From Kitasatospora sp. Root107 (GTDB lineage Bacteria > Actinomycetota > Actinomycetes > Streptomycetales > Streptomycetaceae), in assembly GCF_001424875.1 (NCBI RefSeq), contig NZ_LMCT01000001.1, positions 424,886-488,885 of the forward strand: a stretch of DNA of 64,000 bases, given 5' to 3'. The position numbers and the translations under genes were made by a program. Position 1 is the first letter of the stretch, and the number at the start of each line of letters is the position of its first letter. Of this stretch, positions 25,850 through 34,531 are shown one piece after another. The notes under the pieces are model-generated. The model saw nothing but the letters and a program-made list of their open reading frames with translations. It made no database searches and was not told the DNA's origin.

Positions 25850-26808
25850 GCGTTCTTCTTCTCCAGGGTGAACTGCCAGGCGTCCTTGACGATCTCGTCC
25901 AGGTCGGCACGACGGGGGGTCCAGCCCAGCGCCTGGTGGGCGCGGGCGGCGGAGGCGACCAGGACGGCCGGGTCGCCGGGGCGGCGGTCCGCGACCACGA
26001 CCGGGATCTCCCGGCCCGTCACCCGCTTCACCGACTCGATCACCTCGCGGACCGAGAAGCCGCTGCCGTTGCCGAGGTTGCAGATCAGGTGCTCACCGGG
26101 CTTGGCGGCGTCCAGCGCCAGCAGGTGGGCGTCGGCCAGGTCGGCGACGTGGATGTAGTCGCGGATGCAGGTGCCGTCCGGGGTCGGGTAGTCCTCGCCG
26201 TAGACCGCGATGTGCGGGCGCTCGCCCAGGGCGGCCTGGAAGACCAGCGGGATCAGGTGCGACTCCGGGTCGTGCCGCTCGCCATAGGCGCCGTACGCCC
26301 CGGCCACGTTGAAGTAGCGCAGCGAGACCGCGGCCAGGCCGTGCGCGACCGCCTCACTGGTGATCAGGTGGTCCACCGCGAGCTTGGTGGCGCCGTAGGT
26401 GTTGGTCGGCGAGGTGCGGGCGGTCTCGGCGATCGGGACCTCCTCCGGCTCGCCGTAGACGGCGGCGGTGGAGGAGAAGACCAGCCTGCCGACGCCGGCC
26501 TTGCGCATCGCGCTGATCAGCTCCAGCGAGCCGGCCACGTTGTTGCGCCAGTACTTCTCCGGGTCGGCGACCGACTCGCCGACCTGCGAGCAGGCGGCGA
26601 AGTGCAGCACACCGTCGAAGGAGGAGTCGAGCACCTCGGCCGCGTCCTGGATCCGGCCCCGGACGAACTCGGCCCCGGCCGGCACACCCTCGCGGAAACC
26701 GGTGGAGAGGTCGTCGAGCACGGTGACCTGGTGGCCCGCCTCCAGCAGGTGCGCGGTGACCACACTGCCGACGTAGCCGGCGCCACCGGTGACCAGGTAC
26801 TTACTCAT
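25846..26808 (-). CDS. galE: UDP-glucose 4-epimerase
   Basis: 320 aa extended SDR. The NAD motif GGAGYVGSV starts near residue 7, the catalytic pair is in [10 protein letters not shown] (YxxxK), and [29 protein letters not shown] and [14 protein letters not shown] are classical GalE landmarks. It interconverts UDP-galactose and UDP-glucose. Both ends overlap neighbours by ATGA, so the three gal genes are translationally coupled. Confidence 0.97.
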   Translation of the reverse strand: MSKYLVTGGAGYVGSVVTAHLLEAGHQVTVLDDLSTGFREGVPAGAEFVRGRIQDAAEVLDSSFDGVLHFAACSQVGESVADPEKYWRNNVAGSLELISAMRKAGVGRLVFSSTAAVYGEPEEVPIAETARTSPTNTYGATKLAVDHLITSEAVAHGLAAVSLRYFNVAGAYGAYGERHDPESHLIPLVFQAALGERPHIAVYGEDYPTPDGTCIRDYIHVADLADAHLLALDAAKPGEHLICNLGNGSGFSVREVIESVKRVTGREIPVVVADRRPGDPAVLVASAARAHQALGWTPRRADLDEIVKDAWQFTLEKKNA

Positions 26809-27890
26809 GTTGCGACCTCCCGCAGGCGATGGGCCGCCGACTCCGGCGACACATCGTTGATGAATGCGTCCATGCCGGATTCGACGCCGGCCAGGAACTT
26901 GAGCTTGCCTACCGTACGACGGATCGTGAACAGCTCCAGATGCAGTGCCAGCTCGGTGCGGTGCCGGGCGGGCGCCTGGTGCCAGGCCGCGATGTACGGG
27001 GTCGGCGCACTACCGTCGAACAACCGGTCGAAGCGGCGCAGCAGTTCGAGGTAGATCCCCGGGAACTCGGCCCGCTCCGGCTCGGTCAGCCCGGTCAGGT
27101 CGGCCACCCGGCGGTTCGGGTACAGGTGCACCTCGTACGGCCAGCGGGCGGCGAACGGGACGAACGCCGTCCAGTACTCGCCCCGGAGCACCACTCGTAC
27201 GGGATCGGCCAGTTCGGCCGCGAGCAGGTCCTCGGACAGGTTGCGGCCGGTGGCGGCGCGGTGCTCGTCGGCCCGGGCGAGCATCCTGACGGTGCGTGGG
27301 GTGACGAACGGGAAGGCGTAGATCTGGCCGTGCGAGTGGGCCAGTGTCACGCCGATCTCGGCGCCCCGGTTCTCGAAGCAGTAGACCTGTTCGACGCCCG
27401 GCAGCGCGGAGAGTTCGGCCGTCCTGTCCGTCCAGGCGTCCAGCACCAGGCGGGCCTGGGGCTCGCTGAGGTCGGCGAACGAGGCCTGGTGGTCGGCGGT
27501 GAAGCAGACCACCTCGCAGCGGCCGACGCCCGGCGTCAGCTCGCGCAGCGGTGTGGCGTCCGGCTCCACCTCGACGGCGGCACCGAGGGCGAGCGAGGGG
27601 AATCGGTTCTCGAAGACCACCACCTCGTAGTCCGGCGCCGGGATCTCGCTGAGGCGGCCGTCCCTGGACGGGCAGAGCGGGCACTCGTCGGCCGGGGGGT
27701 GGTAGATCCGGCCCTGGCGGTGCGCCGCGACCGTGACGTGGTCGCCGGTGACCGGGTCGCGGCGGACCTCCGACAGGGCGGCGGTGGCCTCCAGCGGACG
27801 CAGGTCGGTGAAGGCCCGGTCGGCGGTCTCCTCCGCGTCGAAGTAGATGAGCTCGCGACCGTCCGCGAGCTTGGTCGTGGTCTTCTGCAC
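26805..27890 (-). CDS. galT: Galactose-1-phosphate uridylyltransferase
   Basis: 361 aa from a GTG at 27890. It transfers UMP from UDP-glucose to galactose 1-phosphate. The catalytic histidine triad is in [15 protein letters not shown] (HSHGQ where E. coli has HPHGQ). The N-terminal CPLCPSRDG gives a zinc-ligand pair, and [19 protein letters not shown] is conserved near the end. It is the first gene of the operon and has a readable promoter 32 bp upstream. Confidence 0.97.
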   Translation of the reverse strand: MQKTTTKLADGRELIYFDAEETADRAFTDLRPLEATAALSEVRRDPVTGDHVTVAAHRQGRIYHPPADECPLCPSRDGRLSEIPAPDYEVVVFENRFPSLALGAAVEVEPDATPLRELTPGVGRCEVVCFTADHQASFADLSEPQARLVLDAWTDRTAELSALPGVEQVYCFENRGAEIGVTLAHSHGQIYAFPFVTPRTVRMLARADEHRAATGRNLSEDLLAAELADPVRVVLRGEYWTAFVPFAARWPYEVHLYPNRRVADLTGLTEPERAEFPGIYLELLRRFDRLFDGSAPTPYIAAWHQAPARHRTELALHLELFTIRRTVGKLKFLAGVESGMDAFINDVSPESAAHRLREVAT

Positions 27891-27921
27891 GGCTCCGCCT
27901 TCCGATGTGCTCTGCGCTCAC

Positions 27922-27950
27922 ATAATCAAACAGAAACACACATCAGTCAA
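27922..27950 (-). promoter_or_regulatory. gal operon promoter with internal TGTTT repeats
   Basis: On the minus strand TTGACT (27945-27950) and GATTAT (27922-27927) are separated by exactly 17 bp, a good vegetative promoter. The spacer reads GATGTGTGTTTCTGTTT, with TGTTT-type direct repeats suitable for a repressor. The region is strikingly AT-rich for this genome. Confidence 0.75.
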
Positions 27951-27977
27951 CAGTCCACGGGTGAGGGGCCGCCGTCC

Positions 27978-28646
27978 TCAGTTCCGCGTGATGCGCTCCA
28001 GGAGGCCGGTGCGGACCGCGAGGGCGGTCGCTTCCAGGCGGGTACGGGCGCCGAGCTTCATCAGGACGCGCTGGACGTGGGTGCGGGCGGTGCTCGGGGC
28101 GATGCCCATTCCGGCCGCGATGGCGGTGGTGTCCTGACCCTCGGTGATCCGGATCAGCACCTGGACCTCCCGCCGGGTCAGCGCCCGGAGCAGCCGGACC
28201 GCGTCGTCGTCCGGCTCGGCCATCGGGCGGAGCACCCGCTCGAAGGCTCCCTGCAGCACCTCGACCGCGACCGCCGCCTCCCCCGCCCTGACCCGCGCGA
28301 TCGCCCGCTCGACCACCTCGATCCGCTCGTCGCTGCGGACGTACCCCGCCGCACCGGCCGCGAACGCCGCCGCCACCCGGCCCGGCTCGCCGACCGGGCC
28401 GAGCACCACCACGGCGATCTCCGGGCGCTCCCGGCGCAGCCGCCGCAGCGGCTCGAAGGCGTCCGGCGCCCCCGGCCCCGACACCCCCAACAGGCAGACC
28501 TCGGGCCGCCGTCCGGCCACCGACTCGGCCACCGCCCGGGCCGGCGAGCCGATCGCGAGCACCCGGTGCCCGCGCAGCACCAACGCGGCGGCCAGCGTCT
28601 CCGCGAGCAGTCTGTGGTCGTCCACCACCACGAGCCGAACGCCCAT
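27978..28646 (-). CDS. LuxR-family regulator with degenerate receiver domain
   Basis: 222 aa from an ATG at 28646 with GGAGGG five bases upstream. The receiver starts VRLVVVDDHRLLAETLAAAL, but the phospho-acceptor site reads VCLLGVSGPG, with Gly where Asp is expected. The conserved Lys is also missing, in GYVRSDERIE. The LuxR HTH is intact: LTRREVQVLIRITEGQDTTA and APSTARTHVQRVLMKLGART. It is therefore probably controlled by ligand, partner or level rather than phosphorylation. It ends just upstream of the gal promoter on the same strand. No kinase is adjacent. Confidence 0.85.
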   Translation of the reverse strand: MGVRLVVVDDHRLLAETLAAALVLRGHRVLAIGSPARAVAESVAGRRPEVCLLGVSGPGAPDAFEPLRRLRRERPEIAVVVLGPVGEPGRVAAAFAAGAAGYVRSDERIEVVERAIARVRAGEAAVAVEVLQGAFERVLRPMAEPDDDAVRLLRALTRREVQVLIRITEGQDTTAIAAGMGIAPSTARTHVQRVLMKLGARTRLEATALAVRTGLLERITRN

Positions 28647-28785
28647 GGCGCCCTCCACTCCCCGTCCGGCCGCGCCCTCCGCACCCCGTCCGTACCCGGC
28701 GGGCCGCCGTGACGCACCATCAGAGCGCATTCGGCCCCTGCCCGCCAGAGCGCGGGCAGGTCGAGCCACGCCCTCAGGAAACACC

Positions 28786-28816
28786 GAAGGCCCCCGCCGA
28801 AGTGGCGGGAGCCTTC
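28786..28816 (-). terminator. tRNA-Thr terminator
   Basis: A GAAGGC-CCCGCC stem with its complement GGCGGG-GCCTTC (one mismatch) lies ten bases past the tRNA 3' end. Confidence 0.7.
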
Positions 28817-28825
28817 TGTGACTGG

Positions 28826-28898
28826 AGCCCCCATGCGGAATCGAACCGCAGACCTTCTCCTTACCATGGAGACGCTCTACCGACTGAGCTATAGGGGC
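28826..28898 (-). tRNA. tRNA-Thr (anticodon GGT)
   Basis: 73 nt on the minus strand. Acceptor GCCCCTA/TGGGGGC, D arm GCTC-AGTCGGTA-GAGC, anticodon stem TCTCC/GGAGA around ATGGTAA (anticodon GGU), T arm TGCGG-TTCGATT-CCGCA, discriminator T, no encoded CCA. Confidence 0.95.
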
Positions 28899-29011
28899 GA
28901 ACCGGTCGAACGAGGAAGACATTACACGGTGATCGGCCGGTACGGGAAATCCGTCCCCGCTCCGCCTCCGCCACCCGCCCACTCCCCGCCCGACGGCCCG
29001 TCAGCGGCCCG

Positions 29012-30352
29012 TCAGCCGGGTTCGGCCACCAGCCCCGGACGGCGTACGGCGGCCAGGTCGCGCCCCCGGGTCTCGGGCAGCGCCAGCAGGCTGAGCAGCG
29101 AGACCACGCCCACCCCGGCCGCGTACCAGCCGATCGGGACGGCGGTGCCGTAGGCGCTGTTCAGCCGGGTGGCGACCAGCGGTGCGGTGGCCCCGCCGAC
29201 CACCCCGCCGAGGTTGTAGCCGAGCGCCACGCCGGTGTACCGCAGCCGGGTCGGGAACAGCTCCGGCAGATACCCGGCGACCGGTCCGAAGTGCAGCCCG
29301 AGCACGGCCATCGCGCCGATCAGCGCCACCCCGACCAGGACCGGCCTGGCCGTCTCCAGCAGTGGGAAGAGCACCAGCGCCCAGCCGGTGGCCAGCGAGG
29401 TCGTGGCGACCAGCGTCCGCCGACGGCCCCAGCGGTCGCCCTGCCCCGCGCTGAACCAGACCGTGCCCGCCATGACCAGCGCCCCGGTCAGCAGCAGACC
29501 GAGCACCAGACCGCTGGCCAGGCCCAGTTCGCCGGTCGCGTACGCCAGTGCGTAGGTGGTGGTCAGGTAGAACAGCGTGTACCCGACGGTGATCGAGAGG
29601 CCGCCGAGCAGCACCGTCCGCCCGTGCTCCCGGAGCAGCTCGACCACCGGCACCCGGGCCCGCTCCGGCTGCTCCCGGAACATCGGCGACTCGGCGACCC
29701 GCAGCCGGACGAACAGCCCGAACGCCACCAGCGCGGCCGAGGCCAGGAACGGCACCCGCCAGCCCCAGCTGAGGAACGCCGACCGGCTCAGCCCCTCGGA
29801 GAGCGCCAGGAAGACCGCGTTGGCCAGGAAGAAGCCGGCACACGGACCGAGCTGGAGGTACCCGCCGTACCGCCCGCGCCGCTCCGGCGGGGCGTGCTCG
29901 GCCAGCAGCAGCGCCGCACCGCCCCACTCGCCACCCAGGCCGATGCCCTGACAGAACCTCAGGAACACCAGCAGCACCGGCGCCCAGATCCCCCAGGCCC
30001 CGTACCCGGGCAGCAGCCCGACCAGCGCGGTGGAGACCCCCATCAGCAGCAACGAGCCGACCAGGGTGGTCTTCCGGCCGAGCCGGTCGCCGTAGTGACC
30101 GAACAGCACCGCGCCGACCGGCCGGGCCAGGAACGCCACCGCGTACACCGAGAAGGCGGCCAGCAGCCCGCCGGCCGCGCCGAGGCCGGGGAAGAACACC
30201 TTGCCGAAGACCAGCGCGGCCGCCGTCCCGTAGATGAAGAAGTCGTAGAACTCGATCGTGGTGCCGACCAGTGCGGCCGCCGCCACCCGGCGGAGCGCCG
30301 GGGCCGGCCCGTCGGACCGGGCGGCCGGGGCCGCCGGAGGGGAGGAAGTCAT
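29012..30352 (-). CDS. MFS transporter, metabolite:H+ symporter (MHS) type
   Basis: 446 aa with about twelve membrane helices. The N-terminal VGTTIEFYDFFIYGTAAAL and the loop GHYGDRLGRKTTLVGSLLL are hallmarks of the MHS branch (ProP, KgtP and ShiA relatives). FCQGIGLGGEWGGAALLLAE and PELFPTRLRYTGVALGYN are also typical. The branch imports organic acids, osmolytes or shikimate-like compounds with protons; the substrate cannot be chosen here. It is a single gene, divergent from the small membrane protein at 30496. Confidence 0.9.
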   Translation of the reverse strand: MTSSPPAAPAARSDGPAPALRRVAAAALVGTTIEFYDFFIYGTAAALVFGKVFFPGLGAAGGLLAAFSVYAVAFLARPVGAVLFGHYGDRLGRKTTLVGSLLLMGVSTALVGLLPGYGAWGIWAPVLLVFLRFCQGIGLGGEWGGAALLLAEHAPPERRGRYGGYLQLGPCAGFFLANAVFLALSEGLSRSAFLSWGWRVPFLASAALVAFGLFVRLRVAESPMFREQPERARVPVVELLREHGRTVLLGGLSITVGYTLFYLTTTYALAYATGELGLASGLVLGLLLTGALVMAGTVWFSAGQGDRWGRRRTLVATTSLATGWALVLFPLLETARPVLVGVALIGAMAVLGLHFGPVAGYLPELFPTRLRYTGVALGYNLGGVVGGATAPLVATRLNSAYGTAVPIGWYAAGVGVVSLLSLLALPETRGRDLAAVRRPGLVAEPG

Positions 30353-30495
30353 GACCCCACCCTGGCGGCGGCCCCACCTGCCGGGACAGCGGTCAGCCGG
30401 GTGATCCCGGAGCGCGGTCCCGAGTGCCCGCCGGGGTGGTGCATGTCCCGGTACCTGGCGGTATGGTGTGCGCTCCTGGCAGGAAAGGACCGGAC

Positions 30496-30684
30496 ATGCA
30501 GGAGCTGTTCAGCAATCGTGGCGTCCTCTTCCGAGTCCTCCCGGTACTCGGCCTGGCACTCGGATTCTTCCTGCTGGACCGGGGCCTGACCCTCTGTCAC
30601 GACGGCGGCTCGATCGGCTGGCCGATACCCGGCGCGGTCGTCGCCGCGTGTTCGCTCGGACTGACGGTGCGCAGCTTCCGCTGA
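30496..30684 (+). CDS. Small hypothetical membrane protein
   Basis: 62 aa from an ATG at 30496 with AGGAAAGGA upstream; a longer in-frame start at 30424 is less likely. It starts MQELFSNRGVLFRV, then has two hydrophobic stretches (LPVLGLALGFFLL and IPGAVVAACSLGLTV) with a short loop containing LCHDGG. It ends close to the convergent ABC-F gene. No family recognised. Confidence 0.5.
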   Translation: MQELFSNRGVLFRVLPVLGLALGFFLLDRGLTLCHDGGSIGWPIPGAVVAACSLGLTVRSFR

Positions 30685-30692
30685 GCCGACGC

Positions 30693-32483
30693 CTACTCCT
30701 GCTCGGCGAGTTCCATCCAGGCGAGCTCCAGCTCCTCCTTGTCCTCGCGGACCTTGCGAAGCTGGGCGTCCAGCTCGGAGATCTTCGCGAAGTCGGCTGC
30801 GTGCTCGGCGAGTTGGGCGTGCAGCTTGACCTCCTGGGCGTCCAGCTTGACGATCTGGCGCTCCAGCTTCTGCATCTCCTTCTTCACCGCCCGACTGTCG
30901 CCGACCGGCCTGGCCGGGGCGGCGAGCGACGCCGGGACGGCCTGCTCGACCATCTTGGCCCGCCGCTCCAGGTACTCGTCGACGCCCTTCGGGAGCATCC
31001 GCAGCCGCTTGTCACCGAGCAGCGCGTGCACGGTGTCGGTGGTCCGCTCGATGAAGAACCGGTCGTGGCTGATGACCACCATCGAGCCCGGCCAGCCGTC
31101 GAGCAGGTCCTCCAGCTGGTTGAGCGTCTCGATGTCCAGGTCGTTGGTGGGCTCGTCGAGGAAGAGCACGTTGGGCTCGTCCATCAGCAGCCGGAGCAGC
31201 TGGAGCCGACGCCGCTCACCACCCGAGAGGTCGCCGACCGGCGTCCACTGCTTGTCCTTGGTGAAGCCGAACTGCTCGCAGAGCTGACCGGCACTCATCT
31301 CCCGGCCCTTGCCGAGGTCGACCCGGCCGCGGATCTGCTCGACGGCCTGGAGCACCCGGGTCGCCGGGTCGAGCTCGGCGATCTCCTGGGAGAGGTAGGC
31401 CAGCCGGACGGTCTTGCCGACCTTGATCACACCGGACGCGGGCTGCACGTCGCCCTGGGTCGCGTGGGCGGCCTGCATGGCGCGCAGCAGCGAGGTCTTG
31501 CCCGCGCCGTTGACGCCGAGCAGGCCGATCCGGTCGCCGGGGCCGAGGTTCCAGGTCAGGTTCTCCAGCAGCAGCTTGGGGCCGGCCTTGACGGTGACGT
31601 CCTCCAGCTCGAAGACCGTACGGCCGAGCCGGGCGTTGGCGAACTTCATCAGCTCGCTCTTGTCCCGGGGCTCCGGCACGTCGGCGATCAGGGCGTTGGC
31701 GGCCTCGATCCGGTAGCGCGGCTTCGCGGTCCGGGCGGGGGCACCGCGGCGCAGCCAGGCCAGCTCCTTGCGGGCCAGGTTCTGCCGCTTCTGCTCCTCG
31801 GTGGCCTCGGCCCTGGTCCGCTCGGCGCGGGCGAAGACGTAGTCGGAGTAGCCGCCCTCGTACTCGCGGACCTCGCCGCGCTGGACGTCCCACATCCGGG
31901 TGCAGACCTGGTCCAGGAACCACCGGTCGTGGGTCACGCAGACCAGGCCGGAGCGGCGGTTCTGCAGGTGCTTGGCCAGCCAGGCGATGCCCTCGACGTC
32001 GAGGTGGTTGGTGGGCTCGTCCAGCACGACCAGGTCGTGCTCGCCGAGCAGCAGCTGGGCCAGCGCGATCCGGCGGCGCTCGCCACCGGAGAGCGGGCCG
32101 ATCACGGTGTCCAGGCCCTGGGGGAAGCCGGGCAGGTCGAGGCCGCCGAACAGGCCCTGGATGATGTCGCGGATCCGGGAGTCGCCGAGCCACTCGTGGT
32201 CGGCCCGCCCGCCGATGACCTCCTGCCGGATGGTCGCCTTCGGGTCCAGCGAGTCGTGCTGCGTGAGCACCGCGAGCTGGAGGCCGCCGGAGTGGGTGAT
32301 CCGGCCGCTGTCCGGCTCCTCCAGCTTGGCCAGCATCCGGATCAGCGTGGTCTTGCCGTCGCCGTTCCGCCCGACCACGCCGATCCGGTCCCCCTCGCTG
32401 ACGCCCAGGGTGACCCCGTCGAGCAGGGCCCGGGTGCCGTAGACCTTGCTGACGGACTCGATGGTGGCGAGATTGACGGCCAC
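30693..32483 (-). CDS. ABC-F family ATPase (Uup-like)
   Basis: 596 aa from a GTG at 32483, with two ABC domains and no membrane segments. Walker A motifs are GRNGDGKTT and GVNGAGKTS. The two signatures are LSGGERRRIALAQLL and LSGGERRRLQLLRLL, each followed by LDEPTNHLD or LDEPTNDLD. The C-terminal ~80 residues are a charged coiled coil (QKLERQIVKLDAQEVKL). ABC-F proteins act on the ribosome or, as in Uup, in DNA or ribosome maintenance. The coiled-coil tail and short interdomain linker fit Uup better than an antibiotic-resistance member. Confidence 0.9.
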   Translation of the reverse strand: MAVNLATIESVSKVYGTRALLDGVTLGVSEGDRIGVVGRNGDGKTTLIRMLAKLEEPDSGRITHSGGLQLAVLTQHDSLDPKATIRQEVIGGRADHEWLGDSRIRDIIQGLFGGLDLPGFPQGLDTVIGPLSGGERRRIALAQLLLGEHDLVVLDEPTNHLDVEGIAWLAKHLQNRRSGLVCVTHDRWFLDQVCTRMWDVQRGEVREYEGGYSDYVFARAERTRAEATEEQKRQNLARKELAWLRRGAPARTAKPRYRIEAANALIADVPEPRDKSELMKFANARLGRTVFELEDVTVKAGPKLLLENLTWNLGPGDRIGLLGVNGAGKTSLLRAMQAAHATQGDVQPASGVIKVGKTVRLAYLSQEIAELDPATRVLQAVEQIRGRVDLGKGREMSAGQLCEQFGFTKDKQWTPVGDLSGGERRRLQLLRLLMDEPNVLFLDEPTNDLDIETLNQLEDLLDGWPGSMVVISHDRFFIERTTDTVHALLGDKRLRMLPKGVDEYLERRAKMVEQAVPASLAAPARPVGDSRAVKKEMQKLERQIVKLDAQEVKLHAQLAEHAADFAKISELDAQLRKVREDKEELELAWMELAEQE

Positions 32484-32507
32484 TGCAGCTGCGCTCCTGG
32501 AACTAGA

Positions 32508-32533
32508 GAGGCCGGGAGACGTCCCGGGGCCTC
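32508..32533 (-). terminator. Hairpin after the aldo/keto reductase gene
   Basis: GAGGCC-GGGA and TCCC-GG-GGCCTC form a stem with a small bulge, 17 bp after the reductase stop and before the ABC-F start. Confidence 0.55.
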
Positions 32534-32549
32534 CAGCCTAGTGGGGTGC

Positions 32550-33536
32550 TCAGCCGGCGCTGTCCAGCCGGTCGCGCTGCTCGGCCGACAGCTCCAGGTC
32601 GAGCGCGGCCAGGCTCTCGTCCAGCTGGGCGACCGAGGAGGCGCCGACCAGTGGGACCACCTGGACCTCGCCGCCGATCAGCCAGGCCAGCACCACCTGG
32701 TTGACGGTGGCTCCGGTCTCGGCCGCGACCTGGTCCAGGACGGTCCGGCGGGCCCGGGTGCCCGCGTGGTCGAAGACCGGGCCGAGGGGCTTGTCCGGCC
32801 GGGTGTAGCCGCCGCCGAGCAGCGGCGAGTACGCCACCAGGGTGAGCGCCGGGTCCTCCCGCACGTAGCTGAGCAGGTCACCGTTGACCACGCCCTGGTC
32901 ACCGTCGACCGTGAGCGCGCCCGGCAGGTCGGCCCGGCGGCGGAAGTAGCTGTGGCTGTACTGGAGCACCTCGTACCCCGGCAGCCCGGCCCGCGCCGCC
33001 AGGTTGCGCGCCCGCTCGACCCGCCAGGACCAGTGGTTGCTGACGCCCAGCAGGCCCACCGTGCCCTCGCCCACCAGCGCACCGAACACCTCGACGGTCT
33101 CCGCCAGCGGCACCTTGGTGTCCTCGACGTGCGCGTACAGCAGGTCCAGCTTGTCGACCCCGAGCCGCTCGCGGCTCTGCTCGGCCTGCTCCCGGATCGC
33201 CCGGGCGGACAGGCCCGCGCCGTTCTCCACGTAGCCGGTGCCAGGGGCCAGCGGGCGGGCGCCGAGCTTGGTGGCGATCACCACCTCGTCGGTGACACCC
33301 CGGCTGCGCCGCCAGCGGCCGACCAGCAGCTCGCTGGCGTCGCCCTGGCTGCCGTCGATCCAGTAGGCGTAGTTGTTGGAGGTGTCGATGAAGGTGCCGC
33401 CCGCCTCGACGTAGCGGTCCAGCACGGCGAACGAGGTGGCCTCGTCGGTCAGCGTGCCCATCAGCATCGCGCCCAGGCTGAGCACGCTGACCTCGCGGCG
33501 GGTCTTCGGGTCGGTGCCGATCGTGCGGTACTGCAT
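32550..33536 (-). CDS. Aldo/keto reductase
   Basis: 328 aa NADPH-dependent TIM-barrel reductase. The catalytic tetrad is visible as Asp and Tyr in FIDTSNNYAYW, Lys in IATKLGARPL and His in YAHVEDTKVPL. LLGVSNHWSWRVERAR and VNQVVLAWLIGG match the YghZ/YdhF-like group. Its substrate is unknown; relatives reduce aldehydes and ketones under stress. The gene has an exceptional promoter with a 19-bp spacer filled by a palindrome, pointing to MerR-family control. Confidence 0.9.
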   Translation of the reverse strand: MQYRTIGTDPKTRREVSVLSLGAMLMGTLTDEATSFAVLDRYVEAGGTFIDTSNNYAYWIDGSQGDASELLVGRWRRSRGVTDEVVIATKLGARPLAPGTGYVENGAGLSARAIREQAEQSRERLGVDKLDLLYAHVEDTKVPLAETVEVFGALVGEGTVGLLGVSNHWSWRVERARNLAARAGLPGYEVLQYSHSYFRRRADLPGALTVDGDQGVVNGDLLSYVREDPALTLVAYSPLLGGGYTRPDKPLGPVFDHAGTRARRTVLDQVAAETGATVNQVVLAWLIGGEVQVVPLVGASSVAQLDESLAALDLELSAEQRDRLDSAG

Positions 33537-33583
33537 GCCAGTCTCCCCGTCTCACGGCCCGTCAACTTCGGGCGCTGACCAGG

Positions 33584-33614
33584 AGTCTGGATTCTGGAGT
33601 GCACTCCAGGTCAA
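33584..33614 (-). promoter_or_regulatory. MerR-type promoter of the aldo/keto reductase gene
   Basis: On the minus strand TTGACC (33609-33614) and CAGACT (33584-33589) are separated by 19 bp. The spacer holds nearly all of the perfect 16-bp palindrome CTGGAGTGCACTCCAG (33594-33609). An over-long spacer with a central dyad is the classic MerR-activated design. The -35 overlaps the ispE stop codon. Confidence 0.75.
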
Positions 33615-34528
33615 CCGGTCTGGACCGCCGCCCCGCGAACCGGGCCGTACGTGGCGTGCGCCGCCCGGCAGGTGCCGGAGGCCAGCAGCGCCCGGGCGAC
33701 CGTCTCGGCCGACTCGGCGTCCTTGACCAGGAAGGCGGTGGTCGGCCCCGAGCCGGAGACCAGCGCGGCCAGCGCGCCCGCCTCGGTGCCCGCCCGCAGG
33801 GTGTCGGCGAGCGAGGGGCGGAGCGAGACGGCGGCGGCCTGCAGGTCGTTGGTCAGCGCCTTGGCCAGCATCACCGGGTCACCGACGGCCAGTGCGGCCA
33901 GCAGCGCCGGGTCGGCGTCCGGGGTGGTCACCTCGGCCTCGGTGCAGCCGGTGCCCGCCTCGACCCGCAGGCGGTCGCACTCGCGGAACACCGCCGGGGT
34001 GGAGAGCCCGCCGTCGGCCACCGCGAAGACCCAGTGGAACGTACCGGTGACCGGCAGCGGCTCCAGGATCTCGCCCCGCCCCCGGCCCAGCGCGACCCCG
34101 CCGAGCAGCGCGAACGGCACGTCCGAGCCCAGCTCGGCGGCCAGCTCGTGCAGCACCCCGGCCGGGGTGTCCAGGCCCCACAGCGCGTCGCAGGCGACCA
34201 GCGCGGCCGCCCCGTCGGCGCTGCCGCCCGCCATCCCGCCGGCGACCGGGATCGACTTGTCGATGTGCAGGGCGACGTGCGGCTCGATGCCGTGGTGGGC
34301 GGCGAGCAGCCGGGCCGCGCGGACGGCCAGGTTGGTGTCGTCCAGCGGGACCGAGGCGGCGTCGGGCCCGGTGCAGGTGAGGGTGACACCCTCGCCGTGA
34401 CGGGCCGTCACCTCGTCGCCGAGCGCGACCGCGAAGAACACGTTGGCCAGGTCGTGGAAGCCGTCGACCCGCAGGCCGCCGACCCCGAGCTGCGCATTGA
34501 CCTTGGCGGGCACCCGTACGGTGATCAC
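33611..34528 (-). CDS. ispE: 4-diphosphocytidyl-2-C-methyl-D-erythritol kinase
   Basis: 305 aa GHMP kinase of the MEP isoprenoid pathway, phosphorylating CDP-ME at the 2-hydroxyl. The N-terminus is VRVPAKVNAQLGVGG, with the catalytic Lys-Asn, and the ATP loop is PVAGGMAGGSADGAAAL. It starts with GTG three bases after the rsmA stop, so the two are cotranscribed. The rsmA-ispE order is conserved in actinobacteria. Confidence 0.95.
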   Translation of the reverse strand: MITVRVPAKVNAQLGVGGLRVDGFHDLANVFFAVALGDEVTARHGEGVTLTCTGPDAASVPLDDTNLAVRAARLLAAHHGIEPHVALHIDKSIPVAGGMAGGSADGAAALVACDALWGLDTPAGVLHELAAELGSDVPFALLGGVALGRGRGEILEPLPVTGTFHWVFAVADGGLSTPAVFRECDRLRVEAGTGCTEAEVTTPDADPALLAALAVGDPVMLAKALTNDLQAAAVSLRPSLADTLRAGTEAGALAALVSGSGPTTAFLVKDAESAETVARALLASGTCRAAHATYGPVRGAAVQTG

Positions 34529-34531
34529 GTC

